Shown: piece by piece, positions 8,561 to 16,963 of the stretch | How the letters are laid out: each line of letters opens with the position of its first letter | Numbering within the stretch: position 1 is the first letter of the stretch | Source: Chloracidobacterium sp. | GTDB lineage: Bacteria > Acidobacteriota > Blastocatellia > Pyrinomonadales > Pyrinomonadaceae | Direction of reading: 5' to 3' | DNA: 64,000 nucleotides | Assembly (NCBI GenBank): GCA_016711345.1 | Contig: JADJTD010000001.1 | Span: 2,046,001 to 2,110,000, forward strand | Translations under genes and position numbers: made by a program | The notes under the pieces: model-generated | Seen by the model: only the letters and a program-made list of their open reading frames with translations | Told to the model about the DNA's origin: nothing | Databases searched by the model: none

Positions 8561-9481
8561 ATGACAGGCTATCTGCATCCGAAATATGCCGAAACGTTAT
8601 CAGAATTTGGAAGGCCGCAGGTGCTGCTGCGTTCCGGCGGCAATTTGTTGGTACGAAAAGTAGCGAACACTGATTACCAGGATGCAATGGGATGTTATCC
8701 ATTGTTCTGCTGCGAAGACTGGGAACGATTGCCCGACGATCTTGAAGATTTCCAAGATGAGTTAGTGTCCGTAGCCTTGGTAACGGACCCTTTCGGTAAT
8801 TTTGACATCGAAATGCTGCGGCTGTGTTTTCCGGACAAGATGTTCCATTTCAAAGATCATTTTGTGGTCGATTTCAGTTTGGAAGATTCGACAAAGATAT
8901 CAGGCAATCACCGGCGTAACGTAGACAAAGCGATGCGTGAGGTGGTCGTTGAACGCTGCGGCCCTGATTCGACAGTGCTTGAGGATTGGGTAAGTTTATA
9001 CGACGTGCTTATCAAGCGGCACAATATCAGCGGACTTACAGCATTTTCCCGCGGCGCATTTGAGATGTTGTTCAAGGTTCCAGGACTCGATGTTTTTCGC
9101 GCGATTCATCAAGGCGAAACTGTTGGCATGACTCTTTGGCTAATGCACAACAACGTCAGCTATTATCACTTAGGAGCATATAGCGAACGGGGTTATGAAC
9201 TAGGAGCATCGTTTCCGATATTCCATACTGCGATAGAATATTTCCGTTCACAGGCGTTACGCGGACTAAATTTGGGGGCCGGAGCAGGGATAGGAGCAAA
9301 ACAGCAAGACGGTTTGAGCAGATTCAAACAGGGCTGGTCGAACGCGACTCTTCCGGTCTATTTTTGCGGCCGCATATTTGACCGCGATCGCTATGCAAAG
9401 ATCATGAATGAAACCGGTATGAGTGCAAATGATTTTTTCCCTGCATATCGTTTTGGGGAATTCCAAAGCCGGGAGGCTTAA
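8561..9481 (+). CDS. GNAT/FemAB-like acyl or aminoacyl transferase
   Basis: This 306-residue protein resembles the BioF2/FemAB-like double-GNAT acyltransferases found in exopolysaccharide clusters. Supporting blocks are SGNHRRNVDKAMRE (the helix-forming basic segment), VSLYDVLIKRHNISGLTAFSRGAFEML, then GETVGMTLWLMHNNVSYYHLGAYS and the C-terminal LNLGAGAGIGAKQQDGLSRFKQGW, where the last block matches the FKxxWG-type ending of the family. It probably transfers an acyl or aminoacyl group to a sugar amine. The start codon directly follows the wzt stop. A comparable protein of different sequence is encoded at 13885. Donor and acceptor cannot be inferred from the sequence. Confidence 0.7.
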   Translation: MTGYLHPKYAETLSEFGRPQVLLRSGGNLLVRKVANTDYQDAMGCYPLFCCEDWERLPDDLEDFQDELVSVALVTDPFGNFDIEMLRLCFPDKMFHFKDHFVVDFSLEDSTKISGNHRRNVDKAMREVVVERCGPDSTVLEDWVSLYDVLIKRHNISGLTAFSRGAFEMLFKVPGLDVFRAIHQGETVGMTLWLMHNNVSYYHLGAYSERGYELGASFPIFHTAIEYFRSQALRGLNLGAGAGIGAKQQDGLSRFKQGWSNATLPVYFCGRIFDRDRYAKIMNETGMSANDFFPAYRFGEFQSREA

Positions 9482-9484
9482 TTT

Positions 9485-10240
9485 ATGGGAACGGATTCAG
9501 AGTTTATTCAGTCAGAAAAACAATTTTTAGACAAGGTGTATCACACATATACCGTTGACACCTCAGCTCAGACGATGGCGATGCGCAAGCTTATTATGCG
9601 CACTTTTGCTCCGTATTTGCGCGGCGGCAGAGCACTCGAATTGGGCTGTTCGGACGGTTTTATGACGGAGATGATCGCCAGCCACGTTGACCATCTCGAT
9701 GTCGTCGACGGGTCGGAACTTTTTCTTGCCGAAGCCAGAAAACGAGATCTGCCAAATGTGAAATTCATTAATGCTCTTTTTGAAGAATTTGAGGCCGACG
9801 AAAAATATGACTATGTCATAGCGAGCTACATCCTCGAACATGTATTCGATCCTGTCGCCGTGATGAAAATGGCACGTTCCGTGCTGAAGCCTGACGGACT
9901 TTTGCTGTTGCTCGTTCCTAATGCACGAGCCCTTTCCCGCCAACTCGCGGTTCATATGGGACTTCTAAACGGTCTGAAGGAACTCACGCCAAACGATCAC
10001 AATCACGGCCATCGCCGTGTCTATGACCGCGTTGACTTTGACCGTGATATTGCTGCAGCGGGTTTTGAAAACGTCAGCCAGGGCGGCGTTATGCTAAAAA
10101 TTTTGGCCGACTTCCAGATGGATAAGTTAATTGATGACGGCACACTTCAGGAAGCTCAGATCGACGGCCTTTATAAACTTGGTTTGGAGTATCCCGACCT
10201 TTGCGGGTCACTATTTTCTGTTTGTCGCATCCGATCATGA
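9485..10240 (+). CDS. Class I SAM-dependent methyltransferase
   Basis: This 251-residue Rossmann-fold methyltransferase has motif I ALELGCSDGFMTEMIA, motif II acidic residue in LDVVDGSE, the motif near VIASYILEHVFDP, and the post-motif VLKPDGLLLLLVPNA. It belongs to the broad Methyltransf_11/23 group; the substrate is not evident. In this setting O- or N-methylation of a sugar, possibly the chain-terminating cap recognised by the Wzt C-terminal domain, is a reasonable guess but only that. Its TGA stop overlaps the ATG of the following flavodoxin gene (ATGA), indicating translational coupling. It begins TTTATG three bases after the preceding stop with no clear Shine-Dalgarno sequence. Confidence 0.87.
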   Translation: MGTDSEFIQSEKQFLDKVYHTYTVDTSAQTMAMRKLIMRTFAPYLRGGRALELGCSDGFMTEMIASHVDHLDVVDGSELFLAEARKRDLPNVKFINALFEEFEADEKYDYVIASYILEHVFDPVAVMKMARSVLKPDGLLLLLVPNARALSRQLAVHMGLLNGLKELTPNDHNHGHRRVYDRVDFDRDIAAAGFENVSQGGVMLKILADFQMDKLIDDGTLQEAQIDGLYKLGLEYPDLCGSLFSVCRIRS

Positions 10241-10680
10241 AAATTGCTCTACTTTACGGATCGAGTCACGGACGCACGCGCAAAGCGGTGAACGAATCAC
10301 TGGAGCGCCTGACGATCAAGCCTGATGTGTTTGATGTTAAGGATCTAACTTCGACAGAACAATTTTCCGTTTACGATATCCTGATGTTTTTTTGCCCGAC
10401 CTATGGCGACGAGGAATTGCAACCGGATATGGAGAAGTTCATAACAGATTTCTCGCTTGATATGTCGGGAAAGCAATTTGTTATCTGCGAGCTGGGTAAC
10501 TACTACGGCTACGAAGATTTTTCTTTTGGGGCGATGCAAATTATCCGTCGGCATTTGTTGGAACTTGGCGGACGTGAATTGTGCTCGCCGCTTTCCCTCG
10601 ACGCCATGCCGCGTGTTGAATGGAATCAATTAAGGCGTTGGATCGAATACGTTAACGGCAATCTAAATAATCATGTCTGA
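10237..10680 (+). CDS. Flavodoxin-like protein
   Basis: This 147-residue protein has the flavodoxin fold. It opens with beta-1 plus a phosphate-binding loop KIALLYGSSHGRTRKAV, has a second FMN loop FFCPTYGDEELQPDM and a third FVICELGNYYGYEDF. These correspond to the three FMN-contacting loops of short-chain flavodoxins; the first reads GSSHGRTR rather than the classical TGTGNTE. The start at 10237 gives an ATGA overlap with the methyltransferase stop; an upstream GTG-type start would overlap the methyltransferase further and is less likely. Its 3' end overlaps the LRR gene by 8 bp. A flavodoxin in a glycan operon suggests electron supply to a redox step, perhaps an oxygenase or reductase acting on the sugar. 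No obvious flavodoxin-dependent partner was identified. Confidence 0.82.
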   Translation: MKIALLYGSSHGRTRKAVNESLERLTIKPDVFDVKDLTSTEQFSVYDILMFFCPTYGDEELQPDMEKFITDFSLDMSGKQFVICELGNYYGYEDFSFGAMQIIRRHLLELGGRELCSPLSLDAMPRVEWNQLRRWIEYVNGNLNNHV

Positions 10681-11680
10681 TCTTAAGATCATCAAAATTA
10701 TAGAAGAAACGATTGGTCGGCCATTCGCTTACACGATGCAGGATGATCGGTGTATCGACCTTAGTCTGGGCGATGATGATGCTCCATATTACGGTTTGAT
10801 CCGTCACCACACTCCGGCTGCGAAACAAGAAATACTACAGCTTATTTCGCGCTTAACTTCCTTGCAAAAACTCAATCTAAGGCGCAACCTTCTCGGCAAA
10901 CTGCCGGACAATTTTGACCAGCTTACAAAGTTGGAAGACCTAAGCCTTGGTTCCAATTATCTCGGAGCTTTTCCAGAACAGATTCGCGGTTTTAAGGAAC
11001 TAAAACGTCTCGCTCTTAGCAACAATGACCTTGCCGAACTACCGTCATGGTGTAGCGAGCTGCAAAATTTGGAATCTATTGCGCTTCATAAAAATCTGAA
11101 ATTAAGATCGATAGAGCCTCTCCGAGGACTTAAACGCTTACGGTCGATCAATTTGTATTTTGTTAATATCCTGACACTGCCGGAGTTTGTGTACGAGTTT
11201 AGCGATTTGAAAAATCTGACACTTTGGAACATCAAGAATTTCCCTGATGGTTTAGAAGCTCTAGAAAATCTTGAGTTTTTCACCAACTGCGGCGGGCCGT
11301 CTGTGCGTTCATTGCCGAAAGGGTTCACCAGCCTTAAGAAATTGCGTATGGCTCGTATTTATCAGAATGATCTCGAAGTGTTGCCGGAAGATATCGGAAA
11401 TTTGGAGAACCTTGAGCAAATATCGTTGTACCAAAATCGGCTTGCACGACTTCCAGATTCTATGGCAAAGATGAAACGGCTAACGAAATTGAATTTAGGT
11501 TGGAATCAATTCGAAGCTCTCCCAGACTGGATAAATGATCTTAAAGAACTCGAATGGTTGGCTATTTTCGAAAATCCATTAAAGCAACCAGATGGCATTC
11601 ATACGCGATCCGGACTGAAAATTGATCGCGAATGGCCGTTTACAACACTCTTGAACGTAGGTGAATCCAGCTACACCTAA
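10673..11680 (+). CDS. Leucine-rich-repeat protein
   Basis: This 335-residue protein has no signal peptide or membrane span and is probably cytoplasmic. From about residue 58 it consists of roughly ten leucine-rich repeats of about 23 residues with the LxxLxLxxNxLxxLP pattern (LQKLNLRRNLLGKLP, LEDLSLGSNYLGAFP, LKRLALSNNDLAELP, LEQISLYQNRLARLP, LTKLNLGWNQFEALP). The N-terminal 55 residues show no domain I recognise. The start overlaps the flavodoxin gene by 8 bp (ATGTCTGA), so the two are almost certainly translated together. LRR proteins are unusual in polysaccharide operons. A scaffold or protein-interaction role is the natural inference, perhaps with the flavodoxin as partner. It could also be a remnant of a larger sensor. 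Confidence 0.85.
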   Translation: MSDLKIIKIIEETIGRPFAYTMQDDRCIDLSLGDDDAPYYGLIRHHTPAAKQEILQLISRLTSLQKLNLRRNLLGKLPDNFDQLTKLEDLSLGSNYLGAFPEQIRGFKELKRLALSNNDLAELPSWCSELQNLESIALHKNLKLRSIEPLRGLKRLRSINLYFVNILTLPEFVYEFSDLKNLTLWNIKNFPDGLEALENLEFFTNCGGPSVRSLPKGFTSLKKLRMARIYQNDLEVLPEDIGNLENLEQISLYQNRLARLPDSMAKMKRLTKLNLGWNQFEALPDWINDLKELEWLAIFENPLKQPDGIHTRSGLKIDREWPFTTLLNVGESSYT

Positions 11681-11690
11681 ATACTAATTT

Positions 11691-12881
11691 ATGAGCGCAA
11701 AGCCAGACGGATTAAAAAAAGCCGCATTTTCTGAACCTTTACATGTGGGACGTCCCAATCTTGGTGATCGGGATAAGTTTCTTGCCCGCGTTGAGACCAT
11801 GCTCGACAATCGCTGGCTCTCGAACAACGGCCCTTTTGTTCAGGAATTTGAGGCGAAGATCGCCGAATTTGCCGGTGTTAAGCATTGCATAGCAATGTGT
11901 AATGCCACGATCGCCCTTGAGATCGCCATTCGAGCTGCCGAAATGACGGGAGAAGTGATCGTTCCCGCTTTTACCTTCGTGGCTACTGCCCACGCACTCC
12001 AATGGCAGGAAATAACTCCCGTTTTTTGCGATATCGATCCCCTCACGCACAACCTTGACCCGGCGCGTGTAGAGGAGTTGATCACGCCTAAGACAACAGG
12101 GATCATTGGCGTTCATGTGTGGGGAAGGCCATGCAATGTCGAAGCTCTTTGTGAAATAGCTGAGAGACGAAATCTAAAATTGATGTTCGACTCCGCACAT
12201 GCGTTTGGCTGTAGTCACAAAGGCAAAATGGTCGGCGGATTTGCCCTGGCAGAGGTTTTTAGCTTCCATGCCACCAAATTTTTTAACACGCTCGAAGGCG
12301 GCGCTGTTGTGACAAACGACGACGATTTCGCGGCAAAGATCCGCCTAATGAAGAATTTTGGTTTCTCAGGCTACGACAATGTTATTTACATTGGAACCAA
12401 CGGCAAAATGGCCGAGGTCAACGCGGCTATGGGCTTGACTAATCTGGAGAGCCTTGCTGATTTCATCGCAGTCAATCATCGTAATTACAATGTTTATCGC
12501 GATTGCTTGTCGGAAATACGCGGGCTTTCATTGATTCAGTATGACGAAAAAGAGAAAAATAATTACCACTACATAGTGGTGGAGATCGATGAGTCGGAAA
12601 CAGGAATTAGCAGAGACGAACTGATAAGGGTGCTGGGTTCCGAAAATGTTCTTGCCCGACGGTACTTCTATCCCGGGTGTAACCGCATGGAACCATACCG
12701 CTCTAGTTACCCGCATGCGCGGTTGCTCTTGCCGGAGACCGAGAAAATGAGTCAACGTGTTTTGGTCCTTCCCAGCGGAACGGCAGTTTCGCCGGATGAC
12801 ATTGAAATTGTTTGCGGAATCCTCACTGAGGCGGTAAAAAATAGTCAAAACGGGATAAAGTCAACGATTACATCTATTTAG
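11691..12881 (+). CDS. DegT/DnrJ/EryC1 family PLP sugar aminotransferase
   Basis: This 396-residue aminotransferase of the nucleotide-sugar family places an amino group on a 4-keto (or 3-keto) sugar nucleotide. Fold type I landmarks are present: MLDNRWLSNNGPFVQEFE, the phosphate-cup CNATIALEIAI, EVIVPAFTFVATAHA, the PLP-ring Asp in LMFDSAHAFG, and the Schiff-base Lys196 in FHATKFFNTLEGG. It is similar in type to VioA/DesI-like enzymes that use dTDP-4-keto sugars, which would fit rfbA in the same operon, but specificity cannot be read from motifs. It follows the LRR gene by 10 bp and starts after ACTAATTT without an evident Shine-Dalgarno sequence. A second, different DegT enzyme is at 47822. 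Confidence 0.9.
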   Translation: MSAKPDGLKKAAFSEPLHVGRPNLGDRDKFLARVETMLDNRWLSNNGPFVQEFEAKIAEFAGVKHCIAMCNATIALEIAIRAAEMTGEVIVPAFTFVATAHALQWQEITPVFCDIDPLTHNLDPARVEELITPKTTGIIGVHVWGRPCNVEALCEIAERRNLKLMFDSAHAFGCSHKGKMVGGFALAEVFSFHATKFFNTLEGGAVVTNDDDFAAKIRLMKNFGFSGYDNVIYIGTNGKMAEVNAAMGLTNLESLADFIAVNHRNYNVYRDCLSEIRGLSLIQYDEKEKNNYHYIVVEIDESETGISRDELIRVLGSENVLARRYFYPGCNRMEPYRSSYPHARLLLPETEKMSQRVLVLPSGTAVSPDDIEIVCGILTEAVKNSQNGIKSTITSI

Positions 12882-12886
12882 GATTA

Positions 12887-13885
12887 ATGCTCATTACCGT
12901 TCAAAAACCAAAACCAAAGGTCAGCGTTGTAATGATCACTTACAACCATGAAAAGTTTATTGCCCAGGCGATAGAAGGCGTACTGATGCAAAAAACGGAT
13001 TTCCCCTTTGAACTCATTATTGGAGAAGATTGCTCCACTGACGGAACCCGCAAAATCGCTCAGGACTTTCAGCAGAAATATCCGGAAACTGTAAGATTGC
13101 TGACGCCGGAATCCAACCTTGGTGTAGGACGCAATACAGTTACCTGTCTGAATGCGTGCGAAGGTCAGTATGTAACTTTTTGCGAAGGTGACGACTTTTG
13201 GACGGATCCAAGCAAATTGGCGCGGCAGATCGAATTGTTGGATGATCAACCAGAAGCTGCTATATGTTTTCATAAGGTAGGAATGCTCGATGATATTACT
13301 GGTGAGAACAGGGGATACTTTCCCGATACGACGTTCATCGAAAACCGGTTGAGTCAAAAAGAAGTCATCAGTAAATGCTGGATAGCTACCTGCTCGGCTA
13401 TGTTTCGTCGAAAAAATATGCCTTTGTTGGATAATGGCTTCGCAGGTCTGCAGATATGTGATTGGGCGTTATTCATCTTACTGACCCGTCATGGTTACGT
13501 CGCGTACATTGACGAAGTAATGGCTCAGTATAGAGTTCACGGAACCGGTGTTTGGAGCTCGGGAACAGGGCTCTATCGCATCAGAGAAACTATCCGAACT
13601 TTAGAATATGTGTTGCCGGACGTATTCGCCGAAGAAAAGGCAGAATTGAGAAAAAGGCTGGGCCGCTATTACATGCGTGCCGGGCGTGAGGCTCTACAAA
13701 TGGGAAGTCGTTCGGAGGCCCGCAAATTTGTACTACAGTCGTTTTTTCACTATTTGGCCGGGCGTGAACTGGGAATGCAGCATTTAAAGTTTCTTAGCAA
13801 AATGTATTTTCCGTCGGCCGTCTCTGGCCTGCGCGCAGTAAGGCAATCTCTCAAGAACAAAAACGGAAACCTAAAACTGCAATAA
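12887..13885 (+). CDS. Family 2 glycosyltransferase
   Basis: This 332-residue GT-A glycosyltransferase starts with the typical PKVSVVMITYNHEKFIAQAIEG, then FELIIGEDCSTDGT and YVTFCEGDDFWTDPSKL, where EGDD is the metal/nucleotide-binding DxD equivalent. The SRWxxxS-like region is replaced by CWIATCSAMFRRKN. The C-terminal approximately 100 residues are helical and basic with no predicted membrane span. Enzymes of this group transfer a single sugar from a nucleotide donor in the cytoplasm. The stop codon TAA overlaps the ATG of the following gene by one base (TAATG). Confidence 0.88.
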   Translation: MLITVQKPKPKVSVVMITYNHEKFIAQAIEGVLMQKTDFPFELIIGEDCSTDGTRKIAQDFQQKYPETVRLLTPESNLGVGRNTVTCLNACEGQYVTFCEGDDFWTDPSKLARQIELLDDQPEAAICFHKVGMLDDITGENRGYFPDTTFIENRLSQKEVISKCWIATCSAMFRRKNMPLLDNGFAGLQICDWALFILLTRHGYVAYIDEVMAQYRVHGTGVWSSGTGLYRIRETIRTLEYVLPDVFAEEKAELRKRLGRYYMRAGREALQMGSRSEARKFVLQSFFHYLAGRELGMQHLKFLSKMYFPSAVSGLRAVRQSLKNKNGNLKLQ

Positions 13886-15045
13886 TGTTGAGCCAGCATA
13901 GTATAACTTCCAATAAATCCGAAAAGTCGAAGAACTTGAAAAAAAGTAATCAGTTTTTGTGGAGAGAAGTGTCTCGCTCAGAATTAAAAGACTGGAGTGC
14001 GAAGTTGGAGTTAACGTCGTGTTCGTATCGCCAATTTCCTTTTTGGGTAAGTGCCTATGAAGTGCAGAATTACAAATCGCGATTCTTTTACTGCGGAGAC
14101 GAAGACAAGCCGATAGCTTTTGTTGCGATCATCGAAGTTGGCACTTCTCCGTTCCGGTTTGGGTTGATTGATCGCGGACCATATTTCTTTGCGCCCGAAG
14201 ATGTTGACACGTCATCGTGTCTATTGAGTTTGACGGATCTGTTCAGAAAATTGGGGTATGCGTTTGTTCGATTTACGCAGGGACAGGAAAGCGTCTTTTC
14301 AGAGATCCGAGATCTTAAGGGCGTTGAACAGATCGAACCGTATCCGTTTTGTCGAGACTCCCGGAATTCAATGCTCATAGAGCAAAAAGAGGACGATGCC
14401 GAAACGATATCGAGTTTTAGTGAGACGGCTCGAAAAAGAATAAGGCGAGCCATTCGGTTCAATTATGATATTAGCTCAACCAATACAGATGCTGATTTTG
14501 AAAAGGCATGGCAGCTTTTTGAAAATCTCGCATCAAAAAAAGGATTTGAACTTTCTCCGAAACCCAAAATATTCTGGCGTGAGCTGCTAAAGCAAGGTGC
14601 AGCAAATAATTTTGCTCGGCTTTATCTTTGTTCCTACCAAGGCGAGTTGATCGCTGCACAACTGCATGTACGGGACGGAGAGATTTGCGAAGCGATGCTC
14701 GCAGCGCTGGATCTCGATATCTTAGGCGAAAATCCAAGTCCGGCGGCCTTAATGTTTTTTACAGGTATGCGTTTCGGTTATGAGTTTGGTTGCGGCCATT
14801 TCAATATAGGTGGGCCGGGCGATCCGACGAGGAATAATCATCTTTTCGATTTTAAGAGAAAATTCAAACCAACACTGCATGTTGCACCGGAACCATTTTG
14901 TTTAGTGTTGTCGCCTCACCGTTATCGACTGTGGATGAATGTCGTTCTTAGAGGCTGGCGGGCCTGGCGATATAGGTTTGGCAAGAGCAACAAAAAGACG
15001 TTGACTTCGCCGGATGCATCCAGCACGAATGAGGAAGTTAAATAG
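13885..15045 (+). CDS. FemAB/GNAT-like (BioF2-type) acyltransferase
   Basis: This 386-residue protein is of the BioF2-like acetyltransferase/FemAB type associated with exopolysaccharide clusters. Evidence is the block FSETARKRIRRAIRF (basic helix seen in these proteins), YLCSYQGELIAAQLHVRDGE, MLAALDLDILGENPSPAALMFFTGM, and the C-terminal GCGHFNIGGPGDPTRNNHLFDFKRKF, resembling the family ending in which a folded GNAT core is followed by an FKxxF motif. Transfer of an acyl or aminoacyl group to a sugar or peptide amine is expected; the actual substrate is unknown. It overlaps the preceding GT2 gene by one base and is followed after 7 bp by the PIG-L deacetylase gene, so deacetylation and re-acylation of an amino sugar is an attractive combined role. 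Confidence 0.65.
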   Translation: MLSQHSITSNKSEKSKNLKKSNQFLWREVSRSELKDWSAKLELTSCSYRQFPFWVSAYEVQNYKSRFFYCGDEDKPIAFVAIIEVGTSPFRFGLIDRGPYFFAPEDVDTSSCLLSLTDLFRKLGYAFVRFTQGQESVFSEIRDLKGVEQIEPYPFCRDSRNSMLIEQKEDDAETISSFSETARKRIRRAIRFNYDISSTNTDADFEKAWQLFENLASKKGFELSPKPKIFWRELLKQGAANNFARLYLCSYQGELIAAQLHVRDGEICEAMLAALDLDILGENPSPAALMFFTGMRFGYEFGCGHFNIGGPGDPTRNNHLFDFKRKFKPTLHVAPEPFCLVLSPHRYRLWMNVVLRGWRAWRYRFGKSNKKTLTSPDASSTNEEVK

Positions 15046-15052
15046 TTAATAA

Positions 15053-16021
15053 ATGCGACTGACCCCAAAACGTATTTTAAGAATTCTAAACTCGTACATA
15101 GTGCGTGCCGGTCCATATCGCTTTCTTACGAAGCGATATTTTGGAGTGGGCAATATTGCTCTAACGGAGCGCATAATTGAGATCGAGTCGTTCCGGAATG
15201 ACGTTATTCCGCAACGATTGCCAGTTGGCTCATTCAAGTCCATTCTTTTACTTGCTCCCCATCAGGACGACGAAGTGATCGGTGCCGGAGGAACGCTCGT
15301 AATGGCGAGAGATGCCGGTGTAGATATCGCCATAGTTTACTGTACCGATGGCCAGCAGAATGACTTAGAGAGTGAAGTTCGAAGGCAGGAAAGTCGAAAA
15401 GTCTGCGAACGCCTTGGAGCAAAGATGTTTGAATTGGATATTTCTAATCTCAAACCGAAGCCGCAAAAGAAAGATCTGGAGGAACTCAACGAGATCATTC
15501 AATCGGTCAAGCCTAACGTGATCTTGTGTCCATGGCTATTTGACGGGGCGCCCAAGCATCGAATGATCAATCACATTCTTTGGCTAGCCAACACATTGGC
15601 AACATTACCTGATATTGAGATCTGGGGATATCAGGTTCAAAATACACTTTTGCCAAATGGATTTGTTGATATTACGGCGGTGGCTGATGAAAAACGTTTC
15701 CTGCTGGAGTGCTTTCCGTCGCAGAACGGCGATAGGCATTATGATCACGTTGCGATGGGACTGGCAGCGTGGAATTCTCGTTTGCTTTCGAAAAGCAAAA
15801 CACCTGCTTTTGTTGAAATATTTTTTACGTTGCCCGCTCGCGAACTGATGAAACTTATAGAACAATTTTATTTCAAAGACCTTGAACTTACTTATGCCGG
15901 AGAGCCATCGGTTGCCGCAAACCTAAGAGAACTACATCTGTTGATTACAAAGACTGATGTCGGAGAGAGCACTATCGCTAACTCCCAGATTTTGAATGAT
16001 GAAGGAATGTCTGAATTATGA
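15053..16021 (+). CDS. PIG-L (LmbE-like) zinc deacetylase
   Basis: This 322-residue protein has the zinc-binding motif of the PIG-L family, APHQDDE at residues 68-74 (His70 and Asp73 as metal ligands, Asp72 as likely base), and a later pair of histidines in HRMINH (residues 169-174). Preceding blocks ILLLAPHQDDEVIGAGGT and VYCTDGQQND are typical. Members remove N-acetyl groups from GlcNAc-containing lipids, mycothiol precursors or nucleotide/lipid-linked sugars. Here it may expose an amine on the glycan or its lipid-linked precursor for the neighbouring FemAB-like enzyme. There is no signal peptide, so action is cytoplasmic. Its TGA overlaps the next ATG by four bases (ATGA). Confidence 0.88.
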   Translation: MRLTPKRILRILNSYIVRAGPYRFLTKRYFGVGNIALTERIIEIESFRNDVIPQRLPVGSFKSILLLAPHQDDEVIGAGGTLVMARDAGVDIAIVYCTDGQQNDLESEVRRQESRKVCERLGAKMFELDISNLKPKPQKKDLEELNEIIQSVKPNVILCPWLFDGAPKHRMINHILWLANTLATLPDIEIWGYQVQNTLLPNGFVDITAVADEKRFLLECFPSQNGDRHYDHVAMGLAAWNSRLLSKSKTPAFVEIFFTLPARELMKLIEQFYFKDLELTYAGEPSVAANLRELHLLITKTDVGESTIANSQILNDEGMSEL

Positions 16022-16926
16022 ACACCAGCATGAGATCTATAACTAGGTCCATAAAAAAAACAGATCTGGTATGGCGTTACGGATTAAACCTTGTGCCGAC
16101 AGTTGATTACAAGATTCATAAACACCGGTTAACTGGTGTTGAAAGGAACATCATTGACAAACTCAATTCGGATGGGGTTGTCATTACCTCGGTGGAAGAA
16201 CTTTTTGATAACGATTCAGAGTTTCTATCATTGGATGCTGCAACCAGAAGTCTGTTGGAAAACAGAAAACAAGAGATCGATGGCCTCAAGTCAATGGTAA
16301 ATGACCCAGCCATCGGCCACAAAACTTTCAATTTGGAGATGCTGGGCAGCGAGTTGGTTTTTGATTCGGAAAGTATTTTTGCGCGGTTCGCACTGAACAA
16401 TAGATTGTTAAATATTGCGAATGCCTATTTTCAAATGTACGCCAAGCTGAGATATTACAATGTGTGGAAGACATTTGCTTCACAAGGGAGTGCACGAGAA
16501 TCACAGCTTTGGCATTTTGACCGTGAGGATAATTACATATTGAAGCTCTTTCTATATCTTGAGGATGTAGATGAAGGAGCAGGGCCGTTTACCTATGCGC
16601 AGGGAACGCACAGAAAAGGCCGTTTTCGCTTTATCAAACCCGAGTTTTTCATGGAAGGCAATGTTCGGCGAACGACCGACGAACAGATGAATGCAGTCTT
16701 TCCAAAGGAAAAATGGAAAAAGGGCACTGGAAAGAAAGGAACAATTATTTTTGCTGATACAAGGGGTTTTCACAAGGGTGGCGAGGCACGAATAAAGGAC
16801 AGGCTAATGTACACTTGTATGTATACTTCCAAAGCATCAGAATCAAAAGAGCTTCTCAAGGTCCCTTCGAATATTGATACCAGCACTTTGACCAGCGAAC
16901 AATTGAGGAATTTAGGTATTAAGTAG
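16018..16926 (+). CDS. Phytanoyl-CoA dioxygenase (PhyH)-like Fe(II)/2-oxoglutarate oxygenase
   Basis: This 302-residue protein shows the jelly-roll oxygenase triad. The HxD pair is in WHFDRED (His166, Asp168), the distal His is His252 in ADTRGFHKGG, and an Arg for 2-oxoglutarate lies about ten residues later (Arg262, KDRLMYT). The block FLYLEDVDEGAGPFTYAQGTH is diagnostic of PhyH-like enzymes. Such proteins hydroxylate or otherwise oxidise small molecules, lipids or amino acids. In this operon the substrate could be a sugar, an acyl group or an amino acid destined for the NRPS. The gene is translationally coupled to the PIG-L deacetylase by an ATGA overlap. It does not need the flavodoxin encoded upstream, since this class uses 2-oxoglutarate as reductant. 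Confidence 0.83.
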   Translation: MNTSMRSITRSIKKTDLVWRYGLNLVPTVDYKIHKHRLTGVERNIIDKLNSDGVVITSVEELFDNDSEFLSLDAATRSLLENRKQEIDGLKSMVNDPAIGHKTFNLEMLGSELVFDSESIFARFALNNRLLNIANAYFQMYAKLRYYNVWKTFASQGSARESQLWHFDREDNYILKLFLYLEDVDEGAGPFTYAQGTHRKGRFRFIKPEFFMEGNVRRTTDEQMNAVFPKEKWKKGTGKKGTIIFADTRGFHKGGEARIKDRLMYTCMYTSKASESKELLKVPSNIDTSTLTSEQLRNLGIK

Positions 16927-16963
16927 CAATTAGCTCTTTATTACCTAGATCATTGATTGCCCG

